Shown here: positions 18,335 to 27,375 of the stretch, one piece after another | Layout of the letters: each line of letters starts with the position of its first letter | Position numbering within the stretch: position 1 is the stretch's first letter | Source of the DNA: Roseiarcus sp963816065 | GTDB lineage: Bacteria; Pseudomonadota; Alphaproteobacteria; Rhizobiales; Beijerinckiaceae | Length of the DNA stretch: 64,000 nt | Direction of reading: 5' to 3' | Assembly: GCA_963816065.1 (NCBI GenBank) | Contig: CAWFJG010000024.1 | Span: 333,338-397,337 of the forward strand | The notes under the pieces: generated by a model | Told to the model about the DNA's origin: nothing | Seen by the model: only the letters and a program-made list of their open reading frames with translations | Databases searched by the model: none | Program-made: the position numbers and the translations under genes

Positions 18335-19125
18335 TAGTCGCCGCGCATTCTGTCCTTAAAGAAATCGAGATGCTTCGCCTGGGCGCGGATCATGCGCTCC
18401 CGGTACTGGCCGTAGATGAGATCGGTGTCATGCAACGTCACGCCGGCGATGGTGGGGGATGCGAAGACTGGGAGCTCAACACCCTTGTCGCCAAGTTTCC
18501 GAGCCGTCCGCGCCAGAAGCTCATGCATCATCATCATTGCAAGTACGGTCGACGACCCTGCGACGGGTCGCGACCAGCCCTCGATCGGGACGATCGCATC
18601 CTCGATCGGCGCGCCGGTGTCGATGACGATGTCGGCCGCATCGGCGAGGCGCTTGCCGGAAGAGTGCGTGGCGGGCTTGTCGAGATTGGCCTTGGCGGTG
18701 ACGGCGATCACCGTCAATTCTCGCTTCTTGGCGTAAAGCGCCGTGTCGATGCCGGACGCATTACGGCCGCTGTGGCCGAAAATGACGATGCTGTCGCCCG
18801 GATTGAGCGGCTGATGATCGAGGAATTTCTCGGCGTAGCCCTCGGTGCGCTCGAGCCAGAGGAGCTCGCGCACGCCGCCCGCGCCGAGCACGTTGTGCCA
18901 CATGACGCGCGGGTCAGTAAGTGGATTGAATCCGAGGTAGCTGCCGTAGCGGGGATATGTCTCTTGCGTCGGAAGCACTGAGTGGCCCGATCCATACAGA
19001 TGCACGAGGCCGTCTCCCGTCAGCGTCGCGACCAAAGCCGAAGACGCGGCGTCGAAGGCGGCCGCGTTTCCCTCCGCGGCCTGCTCGGCGAGTTTGACGA
19101 GGCGACTGATGTAGAGAGTCGTCAT
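18334..19125 (-). CDS. SIS-domain sugar isomerase-like protein (UPF0309 type)
   Basis: 263 aa with one SIS phosphosugar-binding domain: VHLYGSGHSVLPTQETYPRYGS, then DSIVIFGHSGRNASGIDTAL (SIS loop) and TVIAVTAKANLDKPATHSSG. Proteins of this group sit in ABC-sugar operons and are thought to isomerise or deaminate a phosphosugar. Start 19125 has GGAAAGG upstream; a longer in-frame extension has no family sequence. Last gene of the amino-sugar operon; its stop codon includes the end of the IS630 element. Confidence 0.85.
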   Translation of the reverse strand: MTTLYISRLVKLAEQAAEGNAAAFDAASSALVATLTGDGLVHLYGSGHSVLPTQETYPRYGSYLGFNPLTDPRVMWHNVLGAGGVRELLWLERTEGYAEKFLDHQPLNPGDSIVIFGHSGRNASGIDTALYAKKRELTVIAVTAKANLDKPATHSSGKRLADAADIVIDTGAPIEDAIVPIEGWSRPVAGSSTVLAMMMMHELLARTARKLGDKGVELPVFASPTIAGVTLHDTDLIYGQYRERMIRAQAKHLDFFKDRMRGD

Positions 19126-19147
19126 AATGTGGGCCTTTCCCGGGTTG

Positions 19148-19894
19148 TCACATGCGCAGCTTGGATCGAATTTCGTATCGGTCGCCGCGCATCGTCGATA
19201 CGGTGAACTCGTAGGGTCCTCGCGCGTCGGAGGTGGTGCGATGGACGATGAACGCAGGGCTGCCCGCAGCGACTTCGAGGAGTTCGGAGTCCTCCGCCGA
19301 CACCGCCCCGACCCGGTAGACTTCGAGCGCCGAGAGCGGGACAAGGCCGAAACGGTCACGCAAAGTCGCGTAGAGCGAGACCAGCGCTTCGCTCATGCTG
19401 GCGAGGCCCGTCGCCCGCTTTGCCGGCAGATAAGCCGTCTGGATGCCGATCGGCTGGCCGCCGCCGAAGCGCAGACGGCGCAGCTTGACGACCCGGGCCC
19501 CATCCCGGATCTCGAGCGCCGAGGCGATCGCGTTGTCGGCGGGAATCTCGGCGAGCTCCAGAATGCGGGAGCCGACCGAAAGTCCGCGGTCGGCTAGCTC
19601 TTGTGTAAGGCTGGTTGGCCCACGCGCGCCGGCGATGACGGTCGAACTGCGTACGAACGTGCCGCGGCCCTGCTCGCGTCGCAAGAGTCCCCACTCCTCC
19701 ATGTTGCGGAGTGCGTGGCGCATCGTGATCCGGCTGACCCCCAGCATCTCGCTGAGCTTGGCCTCGTTGGGAAGCTGTGCGCCGTCGGGCCAGGTTCCAT
19801 CGGCAATCAGTTTGCGCAGGGTGCGCTCCGTCTGATGCCACAGCGTTTCTGGACGGTTACGGTCGGGGCGCTCGATGAGGATCGGCCGATTCAT
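19148..19894 (-). CDS. GntR-family regulator with UTRA domain (HutC/NagR-like)
   Basis: 248 aa: GntR winged HTH (LRKLIADGTWPDGAQLPNEAKLSEMLGVSRITMRHALRNME) and a C-terminal UTRA ligand domain. NagR-type members sense glucosamine-6-P or GlcNAc-6-P. ATG 19894 overlaps the ROK kinase stop (TGATG), so it is co-translated with the operon it probably regulates. A candidate operator lies between the binding-protein gene and nagA (24000-24025). Confidence 0.9.
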   Translation of the reverse strand: MNRPILIERPDRNRPETLWHQTERTLRKLIADGTWPDGAQLPNEAKLSEMLGVSRITMRHALRNMEEWGLLRREQGRGTFVRSSTVIAGARGPTSLTQELADRGLSVGSRILELAEIPADNAIASALEIRDGARVVKLRRLRFGGGQPIGIQTAYLPAKRATGLASMSEALVSLYATLRDRFGLVPLSALEVYRVGAVSAEDSELLEVAAGSPAFIVHRTTSDARGPYEFTVSTMRGDRYEIRSKLRM

Positions 19895-20769
19895 CGTTGA
19901 GGGCCTGTCCACAGCGGATGTCGGAGCGCGGCGAGCCCTGCGCCCACAAGGCTTGCGCGCGCCCCGAAATGCGCCGGCCCGATCGCGACCGCACGCAGGT
20001 GCGGCGGCAGATGTCGTTCGAGAGTGCGGAGAATGATGGGTCCAAGCGCGTCGACGCTCTCGGCGAATCCGCCGGCGACGATCACGGAGCGGCTGCCGAG
20101 CATAGCGACGGGGCCAGCGAGCGCGGCGCCGAGCGCGGCGCACGGCGGCTCCAGTCTTTCGCTTGCGGCGGCATCGCCGCCGCGCGCCGCCGCAACCAAC
20201 TCGCGCGCGTCGGCGAAGCCGGCGTCCCTGGCGATCGCGTCGAATGCGGGGCCTGCGGCATGGCGCTCGAGCCATCCATGGACGCTGTCGCCAGCGTCCA
20301 GCGAATCGGCGCATCCCCAGCCAAACGACGCCGCAGTGCCGCCAGGGCCACGCACGATCCGTCCGTCCGCCAGCACCGCCGAACCGATGCCAGTGCCGAT
20401 CGCGACGAGAATGGCGTCGCCGACGTCGCGGGCCGCGCCCAGGGCGGTTTCGGCGAGGAGCGCGAGGTGGGCGTCGTTGCCGAGCTCCACCGTGACGCCT
20501 GGGAACAGCTGGCTTAAATCCTGACCGTCGAGATAGGGGAGGTTCGGAACCCATAAGCATGTGGTTCCGGACGCGAGGCCCGGTATCGCCAACCCGATAC
20601 GCGGTGCGTTGTGCGCCGCGATCAGGTGCGAAACCGCGCCCTGAAAGCTCGCGAGATCCGGCGGCGCCGGCCAGCGCCCGAGGACGTCGGCGGCGCCTTC
20701 GTGGCCGGCTTCGGCCAAGGAGGCGCGGAGGTTGGTTCCGCCAAGGTCGAAGCCCAAGGCGACGGTCAT
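19891..20769 (-). CDS. ROK/BadF-like sugar kinase, probable amino-sugar kinase
   Basis: 292 aa. ATP-binding start GFDLGGTNLRASLAEAG and the family G-N-D step (VTVELGNDAHLALLAE, then AILVAIGTGIGSAVLADGRI). The zinc-binding CxCGxxGC of classical ROK kinases is absent: that region reads ASFGWGCADSLDAG. The family includes GlcNAc kinases lacking the zinc site. Overlaps the permease gene by 4 bp. With a permease system and nagA in the locus, GlcNAc phosphorylation is the likely role. Confidence 0.78.
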   Translation of the reverse strand: MTVALGFDLGGTNLRASLAEAGHEGAADVLGRWPAPPDLASFQGAVSHLIAAHNAPRIGLAIPGLASGTTCLWVPNLPYLDGQDLSQLFPGVTVELGNDAHLALLAETALGAARDVGDAILVAIGTGIGSAVLADGRIVRGPGGTAASFGWGCADSLDAGDSVHGWLERHAAGPAFDAIARDAGFADARELVAAARGGDAAASERLEPPCAALGAALAGPVAMLGSRSVIVAGGFAESVDALGPIILRTLERHLPPHLRAVAIGPAHFGARASLVGAGLAALRHPLWTGPQR

Positions 20770-21638
20770 CCCTTGATTCCAGAGCTGACGATGCTGTCGA
20801 CGAAGAAGCGCTGCAGGAACGCGAAGAGGACCAGGGGCGGGAGGACCGCCATCGTCGAGCCGGCCATCACCAGGTTCGTGTTCATGGCGCCCCGGTTGTA
20901 GCTGAGGAGACGGCTAAGGCTGATGACGATCGGGTACTGATCCGTATGGCCCTGTAGCACCGTCAGCGGCCAAAGGTAGCTGTTCCAGTGGTAGACGAAG
21001 GCGAACAAGGCAAGCGCCGCAATGGCGGGGGTCACGCTCGGCGCAACGATGAGGAACACGATTTGAAGCTCGGAGGCGCCATCCATCCGTCCCGCCTCGA
21101 TCAGGTCGTCCGGGACGCCGCGAATGAACTGGCGCAGGAGGAAGATGCCGAACGCATTGGCCAGGTTCGGCGCGATCACGCCCGCAAGCCCGCCATCGAT
21201 GCGCAGATAGCCGACCAGCCGATAGAGCGGGATGAGGGTGACGATCGGCGGCAGGAACATGGTGGCGATCACCCCCGCAAACAGGAGTTCCCGGCCGCGG
21301 AAGCTGTATTTGGCGAAGGCGAAGCCTGCGAGCAGGCTGGTGAGCAAGATACCCGCCGTCGTGGTTGTCGCGATGATCGCCGAATTGAGAAACGACCGCC
21401 CTGCCTGAACCACGTCGGCCACTTTCGCATAAGCGTCGAGCGAGGGCGTAGCGGGAATCCAGACCGGAGGAGTTTGCATCGTCTCCGCGGGCGTCTTGAG
21501 ACTGGTCAGCACCATCCAGGCGAGCGGAAAAGCGGCAGCGACCGAAACCGCGACGATCGCCGCGATCAGCAACCCGTCCATGAGCCCCGGCGTTTTCACG
21601 AACGGGCTGAAGCGCGATCGCCAGAGGGCGGCGCTCAT
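20766..21638 (-). CDS. Sugar ABC transporter permease, MalG type
   Basis: 290 aa, six membrane segments expected for the MalG/UgpE class. Carries the EAA loop (DDLIEAGRMDGASELQIVFLIVAPSVTPA), which contacts the ATPase. ATG 21638 overlaps the other permease stop by 4 bp. No ATPase gene is in this operon, so a shared MsmK/UgpC-type ATPase elsewhere is inferred. Confidence 0.92.
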   Translation of the reverse strand: MSAALWRSRFSPFVKTPGLMDGLLIAAIVAVSVAAAFPLAWMVLTSLKTPAETMQTPPVWIPATPSLDAYAKVADVVQAGRSFLNSAIIATTTTAGILLTSLLAGFAFAKYSFRGRELLFAGVIATMFLPPIVTLIPLYRLVGYLRIDGGLAGVIAPNLANAFGIFLLRQFIRGVPDDLIEAGRMDGASELQIVFLIVAPSVTPAIAALALFAFVYHWNSYLWPLTVLQGHTDQYPIVISLSRLLSYNRGAMNTNLVMAGSTMAVLPPLVLFAFLQRFFVDSIVSSGIKG

Positions 21639-22534
21639 GGCGCATCCTCCCAGCCGCGTCGCGCAAGGGCGAACAGCGCAACGATCGTCACGACCAGCGC
21701 AAGCATCAGCGTCACCGCCATCGCCGACCCGAGACCGCCCTGCGAGCGTTCGATGCCGACCCGGCGGATATGGTAGGTGAGCACATTGGTGGCGCCGACC
21801 GGGCCGCCCTGCGTGATGAGGGCGACCGGCTCGAACACCTGCACTGCATTGATCACGGCGATCACAGCCGAAAAGAGCAGCGTCCGGCGCAGTAGCGGCA
21901 GGGTCACATAGACAAAGCGCTGCAGCGGACCCGCGCCGTCGAGCCGCGCCGCCTCCAGAAGCGACGGCGGAATCTGCGTCAGTCCCGCGACTGCGAGCAC
22001 CGTGAAGTAGCCGACCTGCTGCCAGACATTGAGGCCAACGATCGAGCCAAGCGCGGTATCCGGCGAGGACAGCCATCGTCCCGGAGGCAGTCCGATCCAG
22101 CCCAGCATCTCGTTGATCGGGCCCTCGGTCGGCGAATACAGCTTGGACCACACGAGCGCGACGGCGATCATCGGCGTCATGTAGGTCGAAAACAGAATCG
22201 TGCGAAGTGCCACCCCGCCTCTCACCCGCCGCTGGTAGACCAGAAGTCCGAGCGCCACGGACAGAGGAAGAATCACGCCAACCGACGCGAGCGCGTAGGC
22301 GGCCGTGTTGAACAGGGCGCCCTTGAAGTCTCGCCCGACAGAGGTGGATCCGAAGATGGCGAGGAAATTGTCGAGCCCGACGAACCGCGCCGTCTCGAAC
22401 CCTGTCTCGGTCGACCAGTCCTGGAAGGCGAGCCAGATCGTAAGCGCCATTGGCGCGAACACGAAGACGCCTAGCAGCGATACGGCCGGCGACAGCATCA
22501 CGACGAGCGGACGCGGCGAGGCGAGCGCGCTCAT
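21635..22534 (-). CDS. Sugar ABC transporter permease, MalF type
   Basis: 299 aa with the MalF-like layout: N-terminal segment MLSPAVSLLGVFVFAPMALTIW and the EAA loop (SLLEAARLDGAGPLQRFVYVTLPLLRR). Co-oriented with and overlapping the MalG-type gene. Start 22534 is the first family-like Met. Confidence 0.92.
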   Translation of the reverse strand: MSALASPRPLVVMLSPAVSLLGVFVFAPMALTIWLAFQDWSTETGFETARFVGLDNFLAIFGSTSVGRDFKGALFNTAAYALASVGVILPLSVALGLLVYQRRVRGGVALRTILFSTYMTPMIAVALVWSKLYSPTEGPINEMLGWIGLPPGRWLSSPDTALGSIVGLNVWQQVGYFTVLAVAGLTQIPPSLLEAARLDGAGPLQRFVYVTLPLLRRTLLFSAVIAVINAVQVFEPVALITQGGPVGATNVLTYHIRRVGIERSQGGLGSAMAVTLMLALVVTIVALFALARRGWEDAP

Positions 22535-22649
22535 GGCCCTCTCGCGGAGGGGACGCGGTTGCGCGCGCGGCGAGCGAGGTTTTGCGCGCGCTCGGTCCTT
22601 TCGATTCGCGCCAAGATCATGCCTTCGCCTCGCCGGGACGCAGCGCGGT

Positions 22650-23942
22650 CTATTTCGCGGCCTTCGCGAGAATGGACACGGCGTCGGCTTGCGCCGTCGC
22701 GGCGGCATTGGCCGCGCTCTCCTTGCCGAACTCGACGGCCTCGATGTGCTGCTGCAGCGCTTCGGAAAACTCCTGCCCGCCGAGCACCACCGGGAACGGA
22801 ACAGCAGAAGGCACGGCCGCAATGTAGGCTTTGAGGAACGGATCGTTCAGTTTGTCGGCGAACGCCGTGGCGTCCGACGTCCGCGACGGCAGAATGCCCA
22901 TCGAAACCAGAATCTCGCCCATCGCCGAGCCGCCGTTCGGTCCCGACTTTGGGCCATTGAGCCAGGACAGGAAGTCCCACGCAGCCTTTTGCTCCGCCGG
23001 ACTCGCCTTGGCGTTGACCACGGTCATCCACGAATACGAGATCGAATGCGATTTGTCGCCGTGCGGTCCGACGGGGACGGGCGCCGTGCCGATCTCTTCA
23101 AACTTCGCGCCCATGCCGGATTTGAGCGCGCTCTCCCACCAGTTCGCCATGATGATCATGCCGGTCTTGCCCGACACGAAATTGTCGAGGAAGGGGCCGG
23201 TGGTGTTGGCGTCCGAGGTCCCCATCGAGGGATCGGACAGGCGGTCCTTCACCAGCTTTTCGTAAAGGCCAAAAGTTTCCTTCGCCGCCGGACTGTCGAG
23301 CTGCGGCTTGCCGTCGGCGACGAGGCGCCCGCCGTTCGAGGCAAGCAGCGAGGCGAAGGGATGAATGACGCCCGCGGTCCACGAATTGATCAGACCAAAC
23401 CCTTGCTGGCCCTTGGCCTTGTCGGACAGCGCCTTGGCGTCGGCGATAAATTCGTCCCAGGTGGACGGAGGGGTTTTGACGCCGGCGTCGGCAAACAGTT
23501 TTTTGTTGTAGTTGAGCGCGTAGACGTCGATCTCGTTCGGGAAGCCGTAAAGGACGCCGGCCGCCGACGAGGCGCCGACAATCCCGGCGGGCCAGTCGGT
23601 CTTGACTTCGGACCCCATCGCGTCGGGTATGGGGGCAAGGAGCTTGTCCTTGGCCAGGTCGGGCAGCCAGGCGTTGTAGATGCTGGCAATGGTGGCCCCG
23701 CTCGTGCCGCCGCCGGAGGCGCGCAACGTCGTCAAGAGGTCGCCGAACGGGACCGCACGAAAGGCGATCGACACGTCGGGATGGTCCTTGGCGTAGGCGC
23801 TGGCCGCCTTCTCGAGCATGGCCACGTTGTCCGGCGACCAATGGGTCAGATAGCTGAGACTGACCTTCTCGGCATAGGCGCTGAACGGCGTCAGGACCAC
23901 TGCCGTCAGCGCTGCCGCGGCGATCTTGGAGAGAGCGATCAT
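22650..23942 (-). CDS. ABC transporter sugar-binding protein (UgpB/MalE-like)
   Basis: Periplasmic solute-binding protein, 430 aa, signal peptide MIALSKIAAAALTAVVLTPFSAYA. Body typical of cluster-1 sugar binders: SYLTHWSPDNVAMLEKAASAY, STWDEFIADAKAL, GKTGMIIMANWWESAL. GGGAGG lies 8 nt before ATG 23942. First gene of the six-gene operon (binding protein, permeases, kinase, regulator, SIS), divergent from nagA. Substrate inferred as GlcNAc or its oligomers. Confidence 0.9.
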   Translation of the reverse strand: MIALSKIAAAALTAVVLTPFSAYAEKVSLSYLTHWSPDNVAMLEKAASAYAKDHPDVSIAFRAVPFGDLLTTLRASGGGTSGATIASIYNAWLPDLAKDKLLAPIPDAMGSEVKTDWPAGIVGASSAAGVLYGFPNEIDVYALNYNKKLFADAGVKTPPSTWDEFIADAKALSDKAKGQQGFGLINSWTAGVIHPFASLLASNGGRLVADGKPQLDSPAAKETFGLYEKLVKDRLSDPSMGTSDANTTGPFLDNFVSGKTGMIIMANWWESALKSGMGAKFEEIGTAPVPVGPHGDKSHSISYSWMTVVNAKASPAEQKAAWDFLSWLNGPKSGPNGGSAMGEILVSMGILPSRTSDATAFADKLNDPFLKAYIAAVPSAVPFPVVLGGQEFSEALQQHIEAVEFGKESAANAAATAQADAVSILAKAAK

Positions 23943-23999
23943 GCTGAAACCTCCCAGAGAAGCCCATGCGGCTGGGGGTCGAGCCGCTTGCCGCGAATA

Positions 24000-24025
24000 G
24001 GTTATAACAACATAATCATTTAACC
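24000..24025. promoter_or_regulatory. Candidate GntR/UTRA operator between ABC operon and nagA
   Basis: The 110-bp divergent gap holds a perfect palindrome GTTATAAC (24001-24008), within a wider GGTTA...TAACC dyad (24000-24025). It is AT-rich in a GC-rich context, as expected for a shared promoter/operator. NagR-type regulators bind short dyads of this general kind; assignment to the GntR protein at 19148-19894 is inference. Confidence 0.45.
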
Positions 24026-24052
24026 GTAAAGCGCTCTGAGACCCCATTCGCC

Positions 24053-25150
24053 ATGACATGCATCGAAGGCCAAGTGCTCACGCCGCAGGGCTTCCGCGCC
24101 GCGCGCGTATCGATCGAGGGTGGCCGTATCTGCGCAGTCGACGATGCGACTGACGTTCCGGACCGCAGGGTTCTCCCCGGCTTTATTGATCTTCACTGCC
24201 ATGGCGGCGGGGGGGCGGACGTCATGGACGCGGGGGAGGCGGCGAGAATTGTGGCGCGAACCCACGCGCGCGCCGGAACGACGGCCTTACTGGCCACCAC
24301 CATGACGGCGCCGATCGGGGAGATCGAAAGCGCGCTCGTCGCAGCCGATCGGGCGGCGCAAGATCCTCACTTCGAGGACGCCGCGATCCTGGGCGTACAC
24401 CTGGAGGGGCCTTTCATCAGCCGCGAGAAATTAGGAGCGCAGCCGGACTTCGTCCTCAAAGGCGACGTGACGCTGATGGAGCGGTTCATGCGGATTGCAC
24501 GCATACGCGTCGTCACCTGTGCGCCCGAGGCCGACCCGGACGGCGCGCTTACGCGCTGGCTCTGCGCGCGCGACGTCCGCGTGCAGATAGGCCATACGGG
24601 GTGCGACTATGAAACTGCGTGCAAATGCTTTGCGAACGGCCAGCACGGCGTGACGCATCTCTTTAACGCTATGTCGCCGCTACAGCATCGGGCGCCAGGC
24701 GCGGTCGGCGCAGCCCTGGCCCACGCGCGATACGCGGAACTCATCCCCGATCTTCTGCATGTGCACCCCGGCGCGATCCGCGTCGCGCTTCGAGCGATTC
24801 CGAACGTATACGCCGTGACCGACGCGACCGCCGCATCGATGATGCCTGACGGCGCCTATCGGCTAGGGCGCCAGCAGGTTCGCAAATGCGACAACGGCGT
24901 GCGATTGGCGGACGGAACTCTGGCCGGCTCCTGTCTGACAATGTTGCAGGCCTTCCGCAATCTGGTCGCCATCGGGCTCTCGATCGAGGAGGCCTCTCGG
25001 CGCACGTCGACCATTGCCGCGGACTACCTTGGCCTTGACGATCGAGGGCGGATCGTTCCCGGGGCCGTCGCCGACCTTGTCGTTCTGAACAGCGCGCTTG
25101 CGTTGACTTCGGTCGTTGTGAGGGGACACACAATCGTAGCCGGCAAATAG
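24053..25150 (+). CDS. nagA: N-acetylglucosamine-6-phosphate deacetylase
   Basis: 365 aa amidohydrolase: PGFIDLHCHGGGGADVMD (metal HxH-like site), GVHLEGPFIS (metal Glu), QIGHTGCDYETA and THLFNAMSPLQHRAPG (two His), VTDATAASMMPDG (catalytic Asp in the DAT context) and GSCLTM. Produces glucosamine-6-P and acetate. No nagB deaminase is adjacent; the SIS protein may take that role or nagB is elsewhere. Divergent from the ABC operon. Confidence 0.93.
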   Translation: MTCIEGQVLTPQGFRAARVSIEGGRICAVDDATDVPDRRVLPGFIDLHCHGGGGADVMDAGEAARIVARTHARAGTTALLATTMTAPIGEIESALVAADRAAQDPHFEDAAILGVHLEGPFISREKLGAQPDFVLKGDVTLMERFMRIARIRVVTCAPEADPDGALTRWLCARDVRVQIGHTGCDYETACKCFANGQHGVTHLFNAMSPLQHRAPGAVGAALAHARYAELIPDLLHVHPGAIRVALRAIPNVYAVTDATAASMMPDGAYRLGRQQVRKCDNGVRLADGTLAGSCLTMLQAFRNLVAIGLSIEEASRRTSTIAADYLGLDDRGRIVPGAVADLVVLNSALALTSVVVRGHTIVAGK

Positions 25151-25281
25151 TAAACTCGCGCTGCAAGCTGATGGGGCGGGTATTCGCAGACGCGTGCCGG
25201 AAAATGGCGCGCCCGACAGGATGTAAACTGGGCATTCTGATGCGATTGCCGTATCTATTGGTTTCTGAGATTGCGTCGCTA

Positions 25282-25299
25282 CGCGTATCCTGATACGCG
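25282..25299. promoter_or_regulatory. 18-bp palindrome before a TTGACA
   Basis: CGCGTATC-CT-GATACGCG is a perfect 8+8 dyad, followed 4 bp later by TTGACA (25304-25309). No convincing -10 at 17 bp is seen. It may be an operator for the small open frame at 25484 that is split by the ISL3 element, or a remnant. Confidence 0.35.
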
Positions 25300-25483
25300 C
25301 CGGTTGACACACGAGCCTTCGTATTTCGCGGCCGCTTTTCGCGCGATGAACTCAAGTTGTGGATCAGCGAAGTTGTCGAATTAGCCGGACGGGCAATTCT
25401 GCTTAAGATTAGCGAGATTAGGTAAAGCGCGGAAGCGTGAGCCGTGATCCGGCTGCAGGAAGCGGAAAGGTTCTCCAGGCGTT

Positions 25484-25560
25484 ATGATCCAGCAATGCCC
25501 CTCCTGCGGCCGCCAGACTTTGATCAAATCTTCCGGCTTCGGTTTGCCGTGCCTCAATTG
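25484..25560 (+). pseudogene. Small CPxC-type open frame interrupted by ISL3
   Basis: ATG 25484 starts a frame with CPSCGRQTLIKSSGFG and a third Cys, resembling a zinc-ribbon microprotein. The ISL3 element enters after CTCAATTG. If the element and one copy of the duplication are removed, the frame continues past 26881 for only a few codons (total about 32). Low-confidence gene; no family assigned. Confidence 0.3.
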
Positions 25561-26873
25561 GGCTCCTCGCTGAAAGGAGTGGGAATAAGTCGGAATTTGG
25601 GGGCGGGTTAGCGATCGCTGGGTGGGATCGGGATCTAATCAGGGGGGATGCGAGACACTGATCTTTTCCAGTTGGCCCTTGGTCTTTCGTCGCCGTGGGT
25701 GGTGAGGCGCAGCGCGTTCGACGCGGGGGACGGTCGGCTTGATTTGTACGTGGATTTTGCGCGGGGGAGCCGGTTCGCCTGTGCGCAGTGCGGGCACGAG
25801 GGCTGCGCGGTCCACGATACGAAAGACGAGACCTGGCGGCACTTGGATTTCTTCCAGCACCGCACAGTGTTGCACGCGCGTGTGCCGAGAGTGACGTGTC
25901 CGCAGTGCGGCGTGCGCAAGGTGGCGACGCCGTGGGCGCGCGCGGGATCGGGCTTCACGCAGTTGTTTGAGGCCTTCATGCTGACGCTGGCCAAGGCGAT
26001 GCCGATCGCCAATGCGGCGCGGTTGCTCGGCGAGCACGATACGCGCTTGTGGCGCATCGTCGAGCATTATGTCTGGCGGGCGGTCGAGAAGCTGGACTTG
26101 TCGGAGGTGCGGCGCATCGCCGCCGATGAGACTTCGGCGCGGCGCGGCCACGATTACATCAGCCTGTTCGTCGACATGGCGCGGCGCAAGGTGGTCTACG
26201 TCGCCGACGGCAAGGACGCGGCGACGGTGAAGGAGTTCGCGGATTTCCTTGAGGCGCACGGCGGCAAGCGCGAGGCGGTGACCGACGCCAGCATCGACAT
26301 GGGGGCTGCATTCGAGGCGGGGACCAAGGAGAACTTCCCCAACGCCGAGATCACGTTCGACAAGTTCCACGTCATCAAGCTCGCCAACGACGCGGTCGAC
26401 CAGGTGCGGCGCGAGGAAGCCAGGGACACCTTTCAGATCAAGGGCCGGCGCTACATCTTCCTCAAGAACGTCGATCATCTGACGCAGGAGGAGAAGGAGG
26501 CGCTGTCGCGGTTGGAAGCGCAGAACCTGGACACGATCCAGGCGATGCAGATCCGCTTGAACCTGCAACAGCTGTTCACGATGAGCGTCAAATCGGCCCG
26601 GCGCTTCCTCGACCGCTGGAACGTCTGGGTTCAGGTGAGCGACCTCGGGCCGATGAAGAAGCTGGCCAAGACGATCATGGCCAAGGCGGACGGCATCCTC
26701 AGATCGATCGCCACCGGCCTGTCCAACGGGGTCCTGGAGGCGATCAACGGCAACGTCCAGGCCGCCAAGCGCAAGGCCAAGGGCTACCGAACCAAACGAA
26801 ACCTCAAAGCCATCGTCTACCTCATCGCCGGCGACGTGCTCGCTCATTCACCCACTTGAAACAGCGACGAGCC
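25561..26873 (+). mobile_element. ISL3-family element with perfect 8-bp target duplication
   Basis: Terminal repeats GGCTCCTCGCTGAAAGGAGTGG (left, first 20 bases clear) and its near-complement at 26850-26873. CTCAATTG is present directly outside both ends (25553-25560 and 26874-26881), the 8-bp duplication expected for ISL3. 1313 bp, one intact transposase gene, so insertion looks recent. Confidence 0.93.
25648..26859 (+). CDS. ISL3-family transposase
   Basis: 403 aa: N-terminal zinc-binding part (FACAQCGHEGCAVHDT ... VTCPQCGVRK), then DDE domain with RRIAADETSARRGHDYIS, VTDASIDMGAAFEAG, and the C-terminal GLSNGVLEAINGNVQAAKRKA containing the catalytic Glu. Full length and undisrupted. Confidence 0.93.
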   Translation: MRDTDLFQLALGLSSPWVVRRSAFDAGDGRLDLYVDFARGSRFACAQCGHEGCAVHDTKDETWRHLDFFQHRTVLHARVPRVTCPQCGVRKVATPWARAGSGFTQLFEAFMLTLAKAMPIANAARLLGEHDTRLWRIVEHYVWRAVEKLDLSEVRRIAADETSARRGHDYISLFVDMARRKVVYVADGKDAATVKEFADFLEAHGGKREAVTDASIDMGAAFEAGTKENFPNAEITFDKFHVIKLANDAVDQVRREEARDTFQIKGRRYIFLKNVDHLTQEEKEALSRLEAQNLDTIQAMQIRLNLQQLFTMSVKSARRFLDRWNVWVQVSDLGPMKKLAKTIMAKADGILRSIATGLSNGVLEAINGNVQAAKRKAKGYRTKRNLKAIVYLIAGDVLAHSPT

Positions 26874-27092
26874 CTCAATTGCCGACGTACAGCGAAACTT
26901 AATGAACTCGGCGGCGCGAGAACTCGAGACAAAAAGGCCGACCCGCAGGCCGCCCTGTTCCAAGAGCATTGGAGGCTTGATTGGGCCTCTCACGCTGCCG
27001 CGGCAAGCTGTGTCCGCGCCGCTTTGGGCGTATCCGTGTTTCCCCGGGCGCTTCCCGGGCATGGAGGGTAAGCAGGACACTTAGGTCATCAG

Positions 27093-27335
27093 TCAAGTGT
27101 CCCGCCGGCAATACGCGTAGGCAGCACGAGGCGCAGCGAGTTCCGGCAATCGCACAAGTCCATGCGCCGCGTAGAAATCGACCGCCCGTTCGTCCAGCGC
27201 ATCGACGATCACCATCGAGGCCCCAACCGTGCTGGTGCTGTCGAATGCCCGCTGCAACGCGTCCGCCAAAAGGATCGCGCCCAAGCCTTGTCCCTGCCGA
27301 TGTTTTGCGACGGCCAGTCGGCCGATCAAGGATGA
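27093..27335 (-). pseudogene. GNAT acetyltransferase, C-terminal half only
   Basis: Acetyl-CoA-binding motif A RQGQGLGAILLADAL and the later FYAAHGLVRLPE match GNAT toxins of the TacT/AtaT type (toxin-antitoxin). The N-terminal half and any DUF1778/RHH antitoxin are missing. The sequence stops matching near 27335, where an unrelated plus-strand fragment begins, so this is a deletion remnant. Confidence 0.65.
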
Positions 27336-27375
27336 GCGAAGCCGGCGCGTCAGCCAACGACGACAAACCACCTCC

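Noticed and set aside
22305..24023. 572-codon plus-strand frame
   Set aside because: Lies opposite the binding-protein and permease genes, which are clearly real; composition is shadow-like.
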